Source: Nocardia pseudovaccinii NBRC 100343
GTDB lineage: Bacteria > Actinomycetota > Actinomycetes > Mycobacteriales > Mycobacteriaceae
Assembly (NCBI RefSeq): GCF_001613225.1
Contig: NZ_BDBY01000357.1
Coordinates: forward strand, 1 to 32,872
Length of the DNA stretch: 32,872 bases
Direction of reading: 5' to 3'
In this document: positions 17,683 through 24,755 of the stretch, piece by piece
How positions within the stretch are numbered: the first letter of the stretch is position 1
How the letters are laid out: every line of letters begins with the position of its first letter
The notes under the pieces: generated by a model
What the model was told of the DNA's origin: nothing
The model's database searches: none
Seen by the model: the letters and a program-made list of their open reading frames with translations, nothing else
Translations under genes and position numbers: made by a program

Positions 17683-18099
17683 TCAGTTGCCGGGGTAGTC
17701 CATCCAGAAGGGCTCCCACTGGTGGCCATCCGGATCGATGAACGTGCGGCCGAACATGCCGACCTGGGCTTCCTGGGCGCGGCGATCCTCGTTGATTTCC
17801 TCGGTGGCGCCTGCGGCCAGGGCGGCATTGGTGAGTGCGTCGACCTCTTGTGCGCTGCCCAGGGATAACGCGTACGCGCCGCCGCTGGTCGCGATCGTGT
17901 CGGCGATCGGGCGCTTGCTGAAGTTCGAATAGAAGTCCTTGGTCAGCAGCATGGCGCAGATGTTGTCGTCGATGACGATGCACGCGGCGTTCTCATCGGT
18001 GAAGTCCTGATTCACCTTCCAGCCGATCGCCTCGTAGAAGTTTCTGGACCGGCCCAGGTCCGCGACGGGGAGGTTGATGAAGATCATCTTGCTGGGCAT
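17683..18099 (-). CDS. VOC-family (glyoxalase/bleomycin-resistance fold) protein
   Basis: 138 residues from ATG 18099, with AAGGGA at correct spacing. The upstream open frame to 18306 contains no family sequence. The chain begins MPSKMIFINLPVADLGRSRNFYEAIGW, the standard start of a betaalphabetabetabeta module, and ends with GMFGRTFIDPDGHQWEPFWMD. The C-terminal Glu in HQWEPF is a usual metal-ligand position, while the equivalent of the first histidine is not evident, so lyase activity is doubtful. It is divergent from the ECF sigma factor. Genes of this VOC type are common partners of SigG/SigJ-like sigma factors. Its substrate is unknown. Confidence 0.85.
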   Translation of the reverse strand: MPSKMIFINLPVADLGRSRNFYEAIGWKVNQDFTDENAACIVIDDNICAMLLTKDFYSNFSKRPIADTIATSGGAYALSLGSAQEVDALTNAALAAGATEEINEDRRAQEAQVGMFGRTFIDPDGHQWEPFWMDYPGN

Positions 18100-18283
18100 G
18101 CGGAATCCCTTACGTCGGCGTCGGCGGTCTCTATGTAAAGACGGATCGACCGCGCGAAACTCATCGGTCCCGAGCACTGTGTGGCCGAACACATCTGTCG
18201 CCCCGCAGTGATTGATCTTGAAGCCGCAGGTACAGGCAATTCGGGTCTCGAATGTGTCGGTGGGCTGTGGCAGGGTGACACCC

Positions 18284-19276
18284 ATGAACGACTCCGTCGG
18301 CCTCACCCCGGACGTCCTCGAATCCTTCGAAGGACACCGGCGGGAACTGTGCGCCTACGCCTATCGCATGCTCGGCTCCTCCTTCGAAGCGGAGGATGCG
18401 GTGCAGGAGACCTTCACTCGCGCGTGGAAGTCCTACGACTCGTTCGAGGGTCGCGCCAGCCTGAGGTCGTGGCTGTACAAGATCACCACCAATGTCTGCC
18501 TCGATATGCTCGACGGCCCGCAGCGCCGGGCCAGGCCGATGGATCTGTCCGGTCCGTCGCGGCCGGATTCGCCGCTGCCGATGCCGCAGCCGGATTACGT
18601 CTGGATCGAACCGATCCCGAACGCACTGGCCTTCGGATCGGATCCGGCCGAGCACGCCTCGGCCAAGGACACATTGCGGCTGGCGTTCGTCGCGGCCTGT
18701 CAGCACCTGCCCGCGACCCAGCGCGCCATCCTGATCATGCGCGAGGTGCTGCGGTTCTCGGCCAGCGAGACGGCCGAGGCACTCACCATGTCCCCCGCCT
18801 CGGTGAACAGCGCACTACAGCGCGCCAGGGCCACCATGTCGAAGGTGCAGCCGACCGCCACCGACACCTACGACGAAACCGATGACGATCAGCGCAAACT
18901 CGTCGACGATTTCGTCAAGGCCTTCGAGGCCTACGATATGGACACCCTGACCACCCTGCTGAAAACCGATGTGGCACTGTCCATGCCGCCGATCGAACTC
19001 TGGGTCTCGGGCCCCGAGAATGTGGCCGCTTTCATGCTCGGCCACGGCAAGGGCTGCCGCGATTCCCGCATGATCCGGTTGGCAGGCGCCAACGGTCTGC
19101 CCGCGTTCGGCCACTACAAGCCGAGCGAGACCGAGCCGGGCGTCTGGGTGCCGTGGTCCATCACGGTGCTGGAGTTGGACGGCGACTCGATCGCCGGACT
19201 CAACTTCTTCCTCGACACCGAAAAGCTGTTCCCGCTCTTCGGTTTGGCGCCGGAGCTGCGCGAACCGGTTGGGTGA
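18284..19276 (+). CDS. ECF sigma factor with C-terminal SnoaL-like domain (SigG-like)
   Basis: 330 residues from ATG 18284. The earlier in-frame start at 18212 runs through the promoter area. Region 2 covers about residues 17-85 (AYAYRMLGSSFEAEDAVQETFTRAWKSY), and region 4 about 128-188 (LPATQRAILIMREVLRFSASETAEALTMSPASVNSALQRARA). A SnoaL/NTF2-like domain of about 130 residues follows from 200 to the end. In such ECF groups the fused domain tunes activity and there is no separate anti-sigma factor; none is seen here. The closest M. tuberculosis type I recognise is SigG. No KstR box precedes it, so it is probably not part of the sterol regulon. Its 3' end is repeated downstream (see repeats). 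Confidence 0.88.
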   Translation: MNDSVGLTPDVLESFEGHRRELCAYAYRMLGSSFEAEDAVQETFTRAWKSYDSFEGRASLRSWLYKITTNVCLDMLDGPQRRARPMDLSGPSRPDSPLPMPQPDYVWIEPIPNALAFGSDPAEHASAKDTLRLAFVAACQHLPATQRAILIMREVLRFSASETAEALTMSPASVNSALQRARATMSKVQPTATDTYDETDDDQRKLVDDFVKAFEAYDMDTLTTLLKTDVALSMPPIELWVSGPENVAAFMLGHGKGCRDSRMIRLAGANGLPAFGHYKPSETEPGVWVPWSITVLELDGDSIAGLNFFLDTEKLFPLFGLAPELREPVG

Positions 19277-19475
19277 GGTTGGGTCCGGGCGGTCCTCGGT
19301 CCGGGCGGGAAGGGGGCCGGGCGGGAAGGGGTCCGGGCGGGAAGGGCAGAAGTCCAGCACGCGAACCGGTTGGGTGAGGTTGGGTCCGGGGTCCCGGGCG
19401 GGGAGGGTTCGCAGAGGGACGGGCGGGGAGGGTTGGGACGGTGCGGGGAGGGACAGGCGAAGTCCAGCCCGCAGG
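19260..19475. repeat. Imperfect tandem duplication at the sigma factor 3' end
   Basis: A 30-nt stretch starting GCGAACCGGTTGGGTGAGG occurs at 19260-19289 and again at 19361-19390, 101 nt apart. The first copy contains the sigma factor stop codon. Each copy is followed by G-rich runs (GTCCGGGCGGGAAGGG-like) and an AAGTCCAGC end (about 19351 and 19457). This is an imperfect duplication of about 100 nt in a 542-nt gap with no gene that I can support. Confidence 0.75.
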
Positions 19476-19506
19476 GGCAGACCACCGCAGCGTTCCAGCG
19501 CTCGAC

Positions 19507-19555
19507 GGTAGTCAAATGGCGGTTGATCCGGCTGGTCGGCCACCATTTGACTACC
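19507..19555. repeat. Perfect 13-bp inverted repeat in the sigma/fadD gap
   Basis: GGTAGTCAAATGG (19507-19519) and its exact complement (19543-19555) flank 23 nt. It lies between two convergent genes but 230 to 260 nt from both stops. It could be a terminator, a protein-binding site or a remnant of a small mobile element. The rest of the 19277-19818 gap shows nothing I recognise. Confidence 0.6.
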
Positions 19556-19818
19556 CTCGCCAAACTCTCGAGAACGCAACCACAGCCAGTCGACCAAGCT
19601 GGAACCCGCGAGCCTGCCCCCCGACCCCGCAAGCCAAGCCGGTTACGTCACACGACGCGCCCAGCCCCGCCCCACCAAAACCACCACAAACCGCCCCTCC
19701 GAGTTGGACATGTGATCACGTGGAAACTGGGGCGGCATCGCCCGAGAAGCCCCCGCCACCACCGCCACCTGATCTTGATCGCTGGACGAGCCACGGCGGT
19801 CCAACGTTCGAACGGCAG

Positions 19819-21411
19819 CTAGGCCGGGATGTAGCGGTCGCGGAGTTTGCGCTTGTAGAGCTTGCCGTTGGGGTCGCGGGGGAGTTCGTCGAGGTAGTCG
19901 ATGGAGCGGGGCATTTTGTACTTCGCCAATTGGGTTGCGGCGTAGGCCAATAGCTCTGTCGTGAGTTCGTCGTTGCCCTCGACACCCGCGACCGGCTGGA
20001 CGACGGCCTTGACCTCCTGGCCCCAATCCGGGTGGGGCAGACCGAAGACCGCGACATCCTCGACCTTCGGGTGGGTGGTCAGCACGTTCTCGATCTCGGC
20101 CGGGTAGATGTTCACACCGCCGGACAGGATCAGATCGGAGCGGCGGTCGTGCAGGTAGAGGTAGCCGTCCTCATCGAGGTGGCCGATATCGCCGACCGTG
20201 AAAAGGTCACCGACCCTTGCCTCTTCGGTCTTCTCCTTGGCGTGGTGGTATTCGAAGCTGGACGCGCCCATGCGCATGTAGACCAGACCGGTCTCACCCG
20301 CGGGAACTTCGGAACCGTCTTCCTCGCTCAGCACCTTGATCACCGACCAGGGCCAGGCCTTGCCGACCGAGCCGGGCTTCGTGAGCCATTCGGTCCCGTT
20401 GATCACCGTGCCGCCGCCCTCGGTGGCCGCGTAGTACTCGGTGACCGTCGGGCCCCACCACTCCAGCATCTGCCGCTTTGTCTCGGCCGGGCACGGCGCC
20501 GCGCCGTGCACCATGCTGCGCAGCGACGAAACGTCATACTTGGCGCGCACATCCGCGGGCAGCGCGAGCAGGCGGTGGAATTGGGTCGGCACCATATGGC
20601 TGTGGGTGACCCGGTGTTTGTCGATGAGCCGCAGCATTTCCTCGGCGTCCCAGCGATCCATCAGAACGACCTTGTGCCCCAACTGGATCGAGATCGTCGC
20701 GAAGTTCAGCACGGCGGTGTGGTACAGCGGCGAACCGCAGATGTGCACGTGATCGTCGTAGGGCTTCAGCCCGAACAGGCCGAAGAAGGCGGGCGAATGC
20801 GGCGGTACGACATCGGGGTCGGTGCCGGTGAGCGGACGCCGAACACCCTTGGGCCGCCCTGTAGTTCCCGAGGTGTAGAGCATCGGCGCGCCGGTGGTCC
20901 GGTTATCGGGGCGACCGGTATCGGCGGCACCCAGCCACGACACCGATTTGAAGCCCTCGATCTCGCCGACCGCGAAGCGCGCGGTGGCGGGCAGCCCGGC
21001 CTCATCCGCGGCGGCGATCGCGGCGGCGGCGAACCGATCACTGGCGATGAACGCCTTGGCCTCGCTGTCGCCGAGGATGTAGGCGACCTCCGGACCGGTC
21101 AGATGCCAGTTCACCGCGACGATGTACAGCCCGGCCTGATAGGCCGCGAAGTAGGCGGCGACCGCCTCGACGCAGTTGTGCACCATGCTGACCAGCACGT
21201 CGCCGGGCCGCAGGCCGAGCGCCCGCAGTCCGGTGCCGTAGCGGTTTGCGAGCGTGGCCAATTCGCGATAGCTCACCTCGCGGCCGGATGGATCCACCAG
21301 TGCGATCCGATCAGGTTCCGCGTTCGCGATGTTCCAGAGACCGAGAATTTCTACTGACTCCCTCGGGGGATGGTGAGGAGGCGGAGCCGACGGGGCGGGT
21401 GAATCAGTCAC
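19819..21411 (-). CDS. Acyl-CoA synthetase (FadD4-like AMP-forming ligase)
   Basis: About 530 residues from GTG 21411; the exact start is uncertain. The ligase core is complete: LYTSGTTGRPKGVRR, the acyl-binding stretch GSPLYHTAVLNFATI, EYYAATEGGG, TVGDIGHLDEDGYLYLHDRRSDLILSGGVNIYPAEIE in segments, and the C-terminal PNGKLYKRKL lysine region. From memory it is closer to FadD4-like enzymes than to FadD19 or FadD17. It activates a carboxylic acid to its CoA ester in the cytosol. A KstR box lies 11 nt upstream of the GTG, and the LLM gene precedes it on the same strand, so it is probably part of sterol catabolism. The specific acid is not known. Confidence 0.88.
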   Translation of the reverse strand: MTDSPAPSAPPPHHPPRESVEILGLWNIANAEPDRIALVDPSGREVSYRELATLANRYGTGLRALGLRPGDVLVSMVHNCVEAVAAYFAAYQAGLYIVAVNWHLTGPEVAYILGDSEAKAFIASDRFAAAAIAAADEAGLPATARFAVGEIEGFKSVSWLGAADTGRPDNRTTGAPMLYTSGTTGRPKGVRRPLTGTDPDVVPPHSPAFFGLFGLKPYDDHVHICGSPLYHTAVLNFATISIQLGHKVVLMDRWDAEEMLRLIDKHRVTHSHMVPTQFHRLLALPADVRAKYDVSSLRSMVHGAAPCPAETKRQMLEWWGPTVTEYYAATEGGGTVINGTEWLTKPGSVGKAWPWSVIKVLSEEDGSEVPAGETGLVYMRMGASSFEYHHAKEKTEEARVGDLFTVGDIGHLDEDGYLYLHDRRSDLILSGGVNIYPAEIENVLTTHPKVEDVAVFGLPHPDWGQEVKAVVQPVAGVEGNDELTTELLAYAATQLAKYKMPRSIDYLDELPRDPNGKLYKRKLRDRYIPA

Positions 21412-21422
21412 CCTTACGAATC

Positions 21423-21436
21423 TAGAACGTGTTCTA
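21423..21436 (-). promoter_or_regulatory. KstR operator overlapping the stop codon of the upstream LLM gene
   Basis: TAGAACGTGTTCTA matches TnnAACnnGTTnnA fully and is palindromic apart from its two central bases. The LLM stop codon (21434-21436) is part of it. Read towards the ligase, its end starts TAGATT (TANNNT), then 7 nt and the GTG. This gives the acyl-CoA synthetase its own KstR-controlled promoter. Confidence 0.8.
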
Positions 21437-22471
21437 CATCTGTACAAGGGGTGCGAGCCGATGCAATTGCTCGAAATCTGGAACCGACACCAGCATCTCG
21501 GTGACGCCCGCGGCTTCCCACACGCCGAGTTGCTTACGCACATGCTCCTCGTCGCCGATGATCGATGTATCCAAAATCAGCTCATCCGGCACCATGGCGG
21601 CAGCCTCGGCCTTCTTCCCGGATTGGAACAGCCTGCCGATCTCGTCGACCTCGCGCTCATAGCCCATCCGCCGGTAGACCTGGGCGTGGAAATTCAGTTC
21701 GGGTGCGCCCATGCCGCCGATGTAGAGCGCCATGATCCAGCGCATCCGCTCCAACTCGCTCTTCGGATCGTCGGTGATCACCACCTGACAGCTCGCGGCG
21801 ATCTCGAAATCCGCCCGCGAACGCCGCGCGCCGGCCCTCGCGAAGCCCTCGTCGAGCCAGTCGTTATACATCCCGGCCAGCCGCGGCGCGTAGTAGATCG
21901 CCAGCCAGCCGTCGGCGATCTCGGCCGTCAGCGCCACATTCTTCGGCCCCTCCGCGCCCAGCCAGATCGGCAAATCCGCTCGTAGCGGATGCACTATCGG
22001 CTTGAGCGGCTTGCCGAGTCCAGTCGCACCGGGTCCGGTGTAGGGCAGCGGGTACTGCGGCCCGTCATTGGTGACCGGCGCCTGCCGCTCCAGAATGCGG
22101 CGAATGATGCCGACGTACTCCCTGGTGCGCTGCAACGGCTTGGCGAACGGCTGTCCGTACCAGCCCTCCACTACCTGCGGACCCGAAACGCCGAGCCCGA
22201 GGATGGCCCGGCCGCCGCTGAGATGGTCCAGCGTCAGTGCGTGCATGGCCGTCGCGGCGGGCGTGCGCGCCGACATCTGCACCACCGAGGTGCCCAGCCG
22301 CACCCGATTCGTCGACGAGCCCCACCACATCAGCGGCCCGAAGGCATCCGATCCCCAGGATTCGGCCGCGAAGACCGCATCGAAACCGGCCGCTTCGGCG
22401 GCGACCACCATCTCACCGGCATTCTGTGGCGGCTGCGCCATCCAGTACCCGAGTTGCAATCCGAACTTCAT
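21434..22471 (-). CDS. LLM-class F420-dependent oxidoreductase (Rv3520c-like)
   Basis: 345 residues from ATG 22471 (MKFGLQLGYWMAQPPQNAGE), with AAGAGG upstream. The open frame to 22699 is a shadow of the DUF35 gene's 5' end. It has the luciferase-like TIM-barrel pattern: LGTSVVQMSARTPAATAMHALTLDHLSGGRAILGLGVSGPQVVEGW in consecutive parts, then PIWLGAEGPKNVALTAEIADGWLAI. This is the coenzyme F420 family of Rv3520c, and the gene is divergent from the DUF35-ltp4-ltp3 operon as in M. tuberculosis (Rv3520c next to Rv3521-Rv3523). It probably reduces or oxidises a steroid intermediate with F420. The exact step is not established. Confidence 0.9.
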   Translation of the reverse strand: MKFGLQLGYWMAQPPQNAGEMVVAAEAAGFDAVFAAESWGSDAFGPLMWWGSSTNRVRLGTSVVQMSARTPAATAMHALTLDHLSGGRAILGLGVSGPQVVEGWYGQPFAKPLQRTREYVGIIRRILERQAPVTNDGPQYPLPYTGPGATGLGKPLKPIVHPLRADLPIWLGAEGPKNVALTAEIADGWLAIYYAPRLAGMYNDWLDEGFARAGARRSRADFEIAASCQVVITDDPKSELERMRWIMALYIGGMGAPELNFHAQVYRRMGYEREVDEIGRLFQSGKKAEAAAMVPDELILDTSIIGDEEHVRKQLGVWEAAGVTEMLVSVPDFEQLHRLAPLVQM

Positions 22472-22509
22472 GGGAGACCTCTTTCCAGCCAACTTCTTGC
22501 CACCAGAAT

Positions 22510-22523
22510 AAGAACCTGTTCTA
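22510..22523. promoter_or_regulatory. KstR operator between the LLM gene and the DUF35-ltp operon
   Basis: AAGAACCTGTTCTA, one base off TnnAACnnGTTnnA. It lies between the divergent starts at 22471 and 22638 (or 22533) and can control both. Confidence 0.7.
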
Positions 22524-22544
22524 CTCGATTTCGTGGCTGATGAA

Positions 22545-22604
22545 AATACTGCGTCGCGGAGCGATTCCTCGAGGGGTGGTGGTCGGGCGACGGGTGGGCA
22601 TACC
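22545..22604 (+). repeat. Glycine-rich coding repeat, copy A
   Basis: First of three related 56-60 nt segments with the core GGGGTGGTGGTCGGG. Read in the frame of the DUF35 gene it gives NTASRSDSSRGGGRATGGH. It is about 80% identical to copy B by eye. It lies in the leader, or in the N terminus if translation starts at GTG 22533. Confidence 0.8.
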
Positions 22605-22637
22605 GCATCCGGGACAATCGCGGATGAGAGAGGGTCG

Positions 22638-23657
22638 ATGAACACTGCGTCGCGCAGCGACTCGATGGGGGGTGGTGGTCGGGGCTCGGGTGGGCACACT
22701 GCCGCGCCCGACGTACTCAGTGCACCCCTTCGGGTGCAATTCGACTACACCCGATCGGTCGGACCGACCATCGGCACCTTCCTGGCCAAGCTGCGCGCCC
22801 GCCGGATCGTCGGTGTGCGCGGCTCGGACGGGCGGGTATTGGTGCCGCCGCCGGAATACGATCCGGTCACCTCCGCACCGCTGACCGAATTCGTCGATGT
22901 GGCCGATACCGGCACCGTCCAGTCGTGGACCTTCGTGCGCGATCCGCTGCCCGGTCAGCCGTTCGACCGCCCGTTCGCCTGGGCACTGATCAAGCTCGAC
23001 GGCGCGGACACCACGCTGCTGCACGCCGTCGATGTTTCCACACCCGAGGACATTCACACCGGACTGCGCGTGGTCGCGCGCTGGGCCGACGAGACCATCG
23101 GCAGCATCAAGGACATCGCCTGCTTCGAGCCGGGCGAGACGTCCACCGCACCGGCGGAATCCAGCGCGGACGGCGAGCCGATCGAGGTACTCATCACCCC
23201 GGTCGACCTGCAGTACACGCACAGCGCGTCGCCGCAGGAGACCATCTACCTGCGCGGTCTGGCCGAGGGCAAGCTGCTTGGCGGGCGCACGGACGCCGCG
23301 GGCAAGGTGTACTTCCCGCCGCGCGGCGCCAATCCGACCGACGGCAGGCCTACCGACGAAATCGTCGAACTGCCCGACCGCGGCATCGTCACCACCTTCT
23401 GCATCGTGAATGTGCCGTTCATGGGCCAGCGGATCAAGCCGCCGTACGTGGCGGCATATGTGCTGCTCGACGGCGCGGATATCCCGGTGCTGCACCTGGT
23501 GCTCGGATGCGACGCGAGCGAGGTGCGGATGGGCATGCGGGTGGAGGCGGTGTGGAAACCGCGCGAGGAGTGGGGCTTCGGGCTCAGCAATGTGGACCAC
23601 TTCCGACCCACCGGCGAGCCGGATGCCGACTACGAGACCTATAAGCACCATCTCTGA
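22638..23657 (+). CDS. Tandem DUF35/OB-fold protein (Rv3521-like)
   Basis: 339 residues from ATG 22638, which has AGAGAGGG close upstream. The same frame is open from GTG 22533, 9 nt after the KstR box, which would give 374 residues. Two DUF35-type OB modules follow each other: LRARRIVGVRGSDGRVLVPPPEYDP and later LAEGKLLGGRTDAAGKVYFPPRGANP mark the start of each. The rubredoxin-like cysteines of many DUF35 proteins are absent, so no zinc site is expected. DUF35 proteins such as ChsH2 bind SCP2-type thiolase-like enzymes and help form steroid aldolase complexes. This one precedes ltp4 and ltp3, its likely partners. The N-terminal 20 residues are repeat copy B. Confidence 0.85.
   Translation: MNTASRSDSMGGGGRGSGGHTAAPDVLSAPLRVQFDYTRSVGPTIGTFLAKLRARRIVGVRGSDGRVLVPPPEYDPVTSAPLTEFVDVADTGTVQSWTFVRDPLPGQPFDRPFAWALIKLDGADTTLLHAVDVSTPEDIHTGLRVVARWADETIGSIKDIACFEPGETSTAPAESSADGEPIEVLITPVDLQYTHSASPQETIYLRGLAEGKLLGGRTDAAGKVYFPPRGANPTDGRPTDEIVELPDRGIVTTFCIVNVPFMGQRIKPPYVAAYVLLDGADIPVLHLVLGCDASEVRMGMRVEAVWKPREEWGFGLSNVDHFRPTGEPDADYETYKHHL
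22641..22700 (+). repeat. Glycine-rich coding repeat, copy B
   Basis: Directly follows the DUF35 start codon and encodes NTASRSDSMGGGGRGSGGH. It is in the same reading frame as copy A, exactly 96 nt downstream of it. Confidence 0.85.
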
Positions 23658-23666
23658 GAGGCCACG

Positions 23667-24755
23667 TTGACGAACAACGCTCTGCCTACCCACCCCGCCG
23701 TCTCCGCACGCTCCGACGGCTACCATCCCCCTTGCGACATCGCGGTTGTGGGCTTTGCTCACGCACCGCATGTGCCGGAGACCTTCGGCACCACCAATGG
23801 TGTCGAGATGCTGGTGCCCATCTTCCAGCAGCTCTACGCCCGACTCGGCATTACCAAGTCCGATATCGACTTCTGGTGCTCGGGTTCCTCGGATTACCTT
23901 GCCGGCCGCGCCTTCTCGTTCATCTCGGCGGTCGATGCCATCGGCGCGGTGCCGCCGATCAACGAATCGCACGTCGAAATGGACGCCGCGTGGGCGCTCT
24001 ACGAGGCATTCGTGAAACTCCGTTCCGGCCAGGCGCAGACGGCGCTGGTGTACGGGTTCGGCAAGTCTTCGGCGGGTACCCTGCGCCAGGTTCTTACCAT
24101 GCAGCTCGATCCGTATCTGGTCACTCCGCTGTGGCCGGACGCACTGTCCATCGCGGGTCTGCAGGCGCAGGCCGGACTGGATGCCGGACGCTGGACCGAG
24201 CGCGATATGGCGGCGGTGGCCGCCGGTGATTCCGGCGATATCGAAACTCTGCTCGCCACACCGTATGTCGCCGATCCGCTGCGCGCGCACGATGTCGCAC
24301 CGGTCACCGACGGCGCGGCCGCCATTGTGCTCGCGGTCGGCGACCGGGCGCGCGAACTGTGCGAACGTCCGGCCTGGATCACCGGCATGGCGCATCGGGT
24401 GGACACCCCCAATCTCGGCGCCCGCGATCTGACCGTCTCTCCATCGACTTCGGCGGCGGCTCAGTCGGTTACCGGCGGCGATACCAGCGGCTTCGATATC
24501 GCCGAACTGCATGCGCAGTTCAGCCATCAGCAGCTGATTCTCGCCGAGGCCATCGGCCTGCGGTCCGAGACCAAGGTGAATCCGTCGGGCGGCGCACTCG
24601 CCGCCAATCCGATGTTCTCGGCGGGTCTCGAGCGCATCGGCTTCGCGGCCGAGGCGATTATCGCGGGCACCGCGAATCGCGCGCTCGCCCATGCCAGCAG
24701 CGGTCCTGCCCTGCAACAGAACTTGGTAGCCGTTTTGGATTCGGAGGCAAGATGA
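23667..24755 (+). CDS. ltp4: Thiolase-like lipid-transfer protein Ltp4
   Basis: 362 residues from a TTG at 23667 with GAGAGG 5 nt upstream, starting 9 nt after the DUF35 stop. Thiolase-fold landmarks are CDIAVVGFAHAPHVPETFG, WCSGSSDYLAGRAFSFI, PVTDGAAAIVLAVG, FDIAELHAQFSHQQLILAEAIGL in parts and KVNPSGGALAANPMFSAG. The position of the nucleophilic cysteine (normally CASG) reads DAAWA, so normal thiolysis is not expected. Ltp3 and Ltp4 are required in Rhodococcus for removal of C24-branched sterol side chains, probably as aldol-lyases. It is coupled to ltp3 by an ATGA overlap and corresponds to Rv3522. Confidence 0.9.
   Translation: MTNNALPTHPAVSARSDGYHPPCDIAVVGFAHAPHVPETFGTTNGVEMLVPIFQQLYARLGITKSDIDFWCSGSSDYLAGRAFSFISAVDAIGAVPPINESHVEMDAAWALYEAFVKLRSGQAQTALVYGFGKSSAGTLRQVLTMQLDPYLVTPLWPDALSIAGLQAQAGLDAGRWTERDMAAVAAGDSGDIETLLATPYVADPLRAHDVAPVTDGAAAIVLAVGDRARELCERPAWITGMAHRVDTPNLGARDLTVSPSTSAAAQSVTGGDTSGFDIAELHAQFSHQQLILAEAIGLRSETKVNPSGGALAANPMFSAGLERIGFAAEAIIAGTANRALAHASSGPALQQNLVAVLDSEAR

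Noticed and set aside
19269..19822. Short frames in the sigma/fadD gap
   Set aside because: They are Arg/Gly/Pro-rich translations of the G-rich tandem repeat and differ between the two repeat copies.
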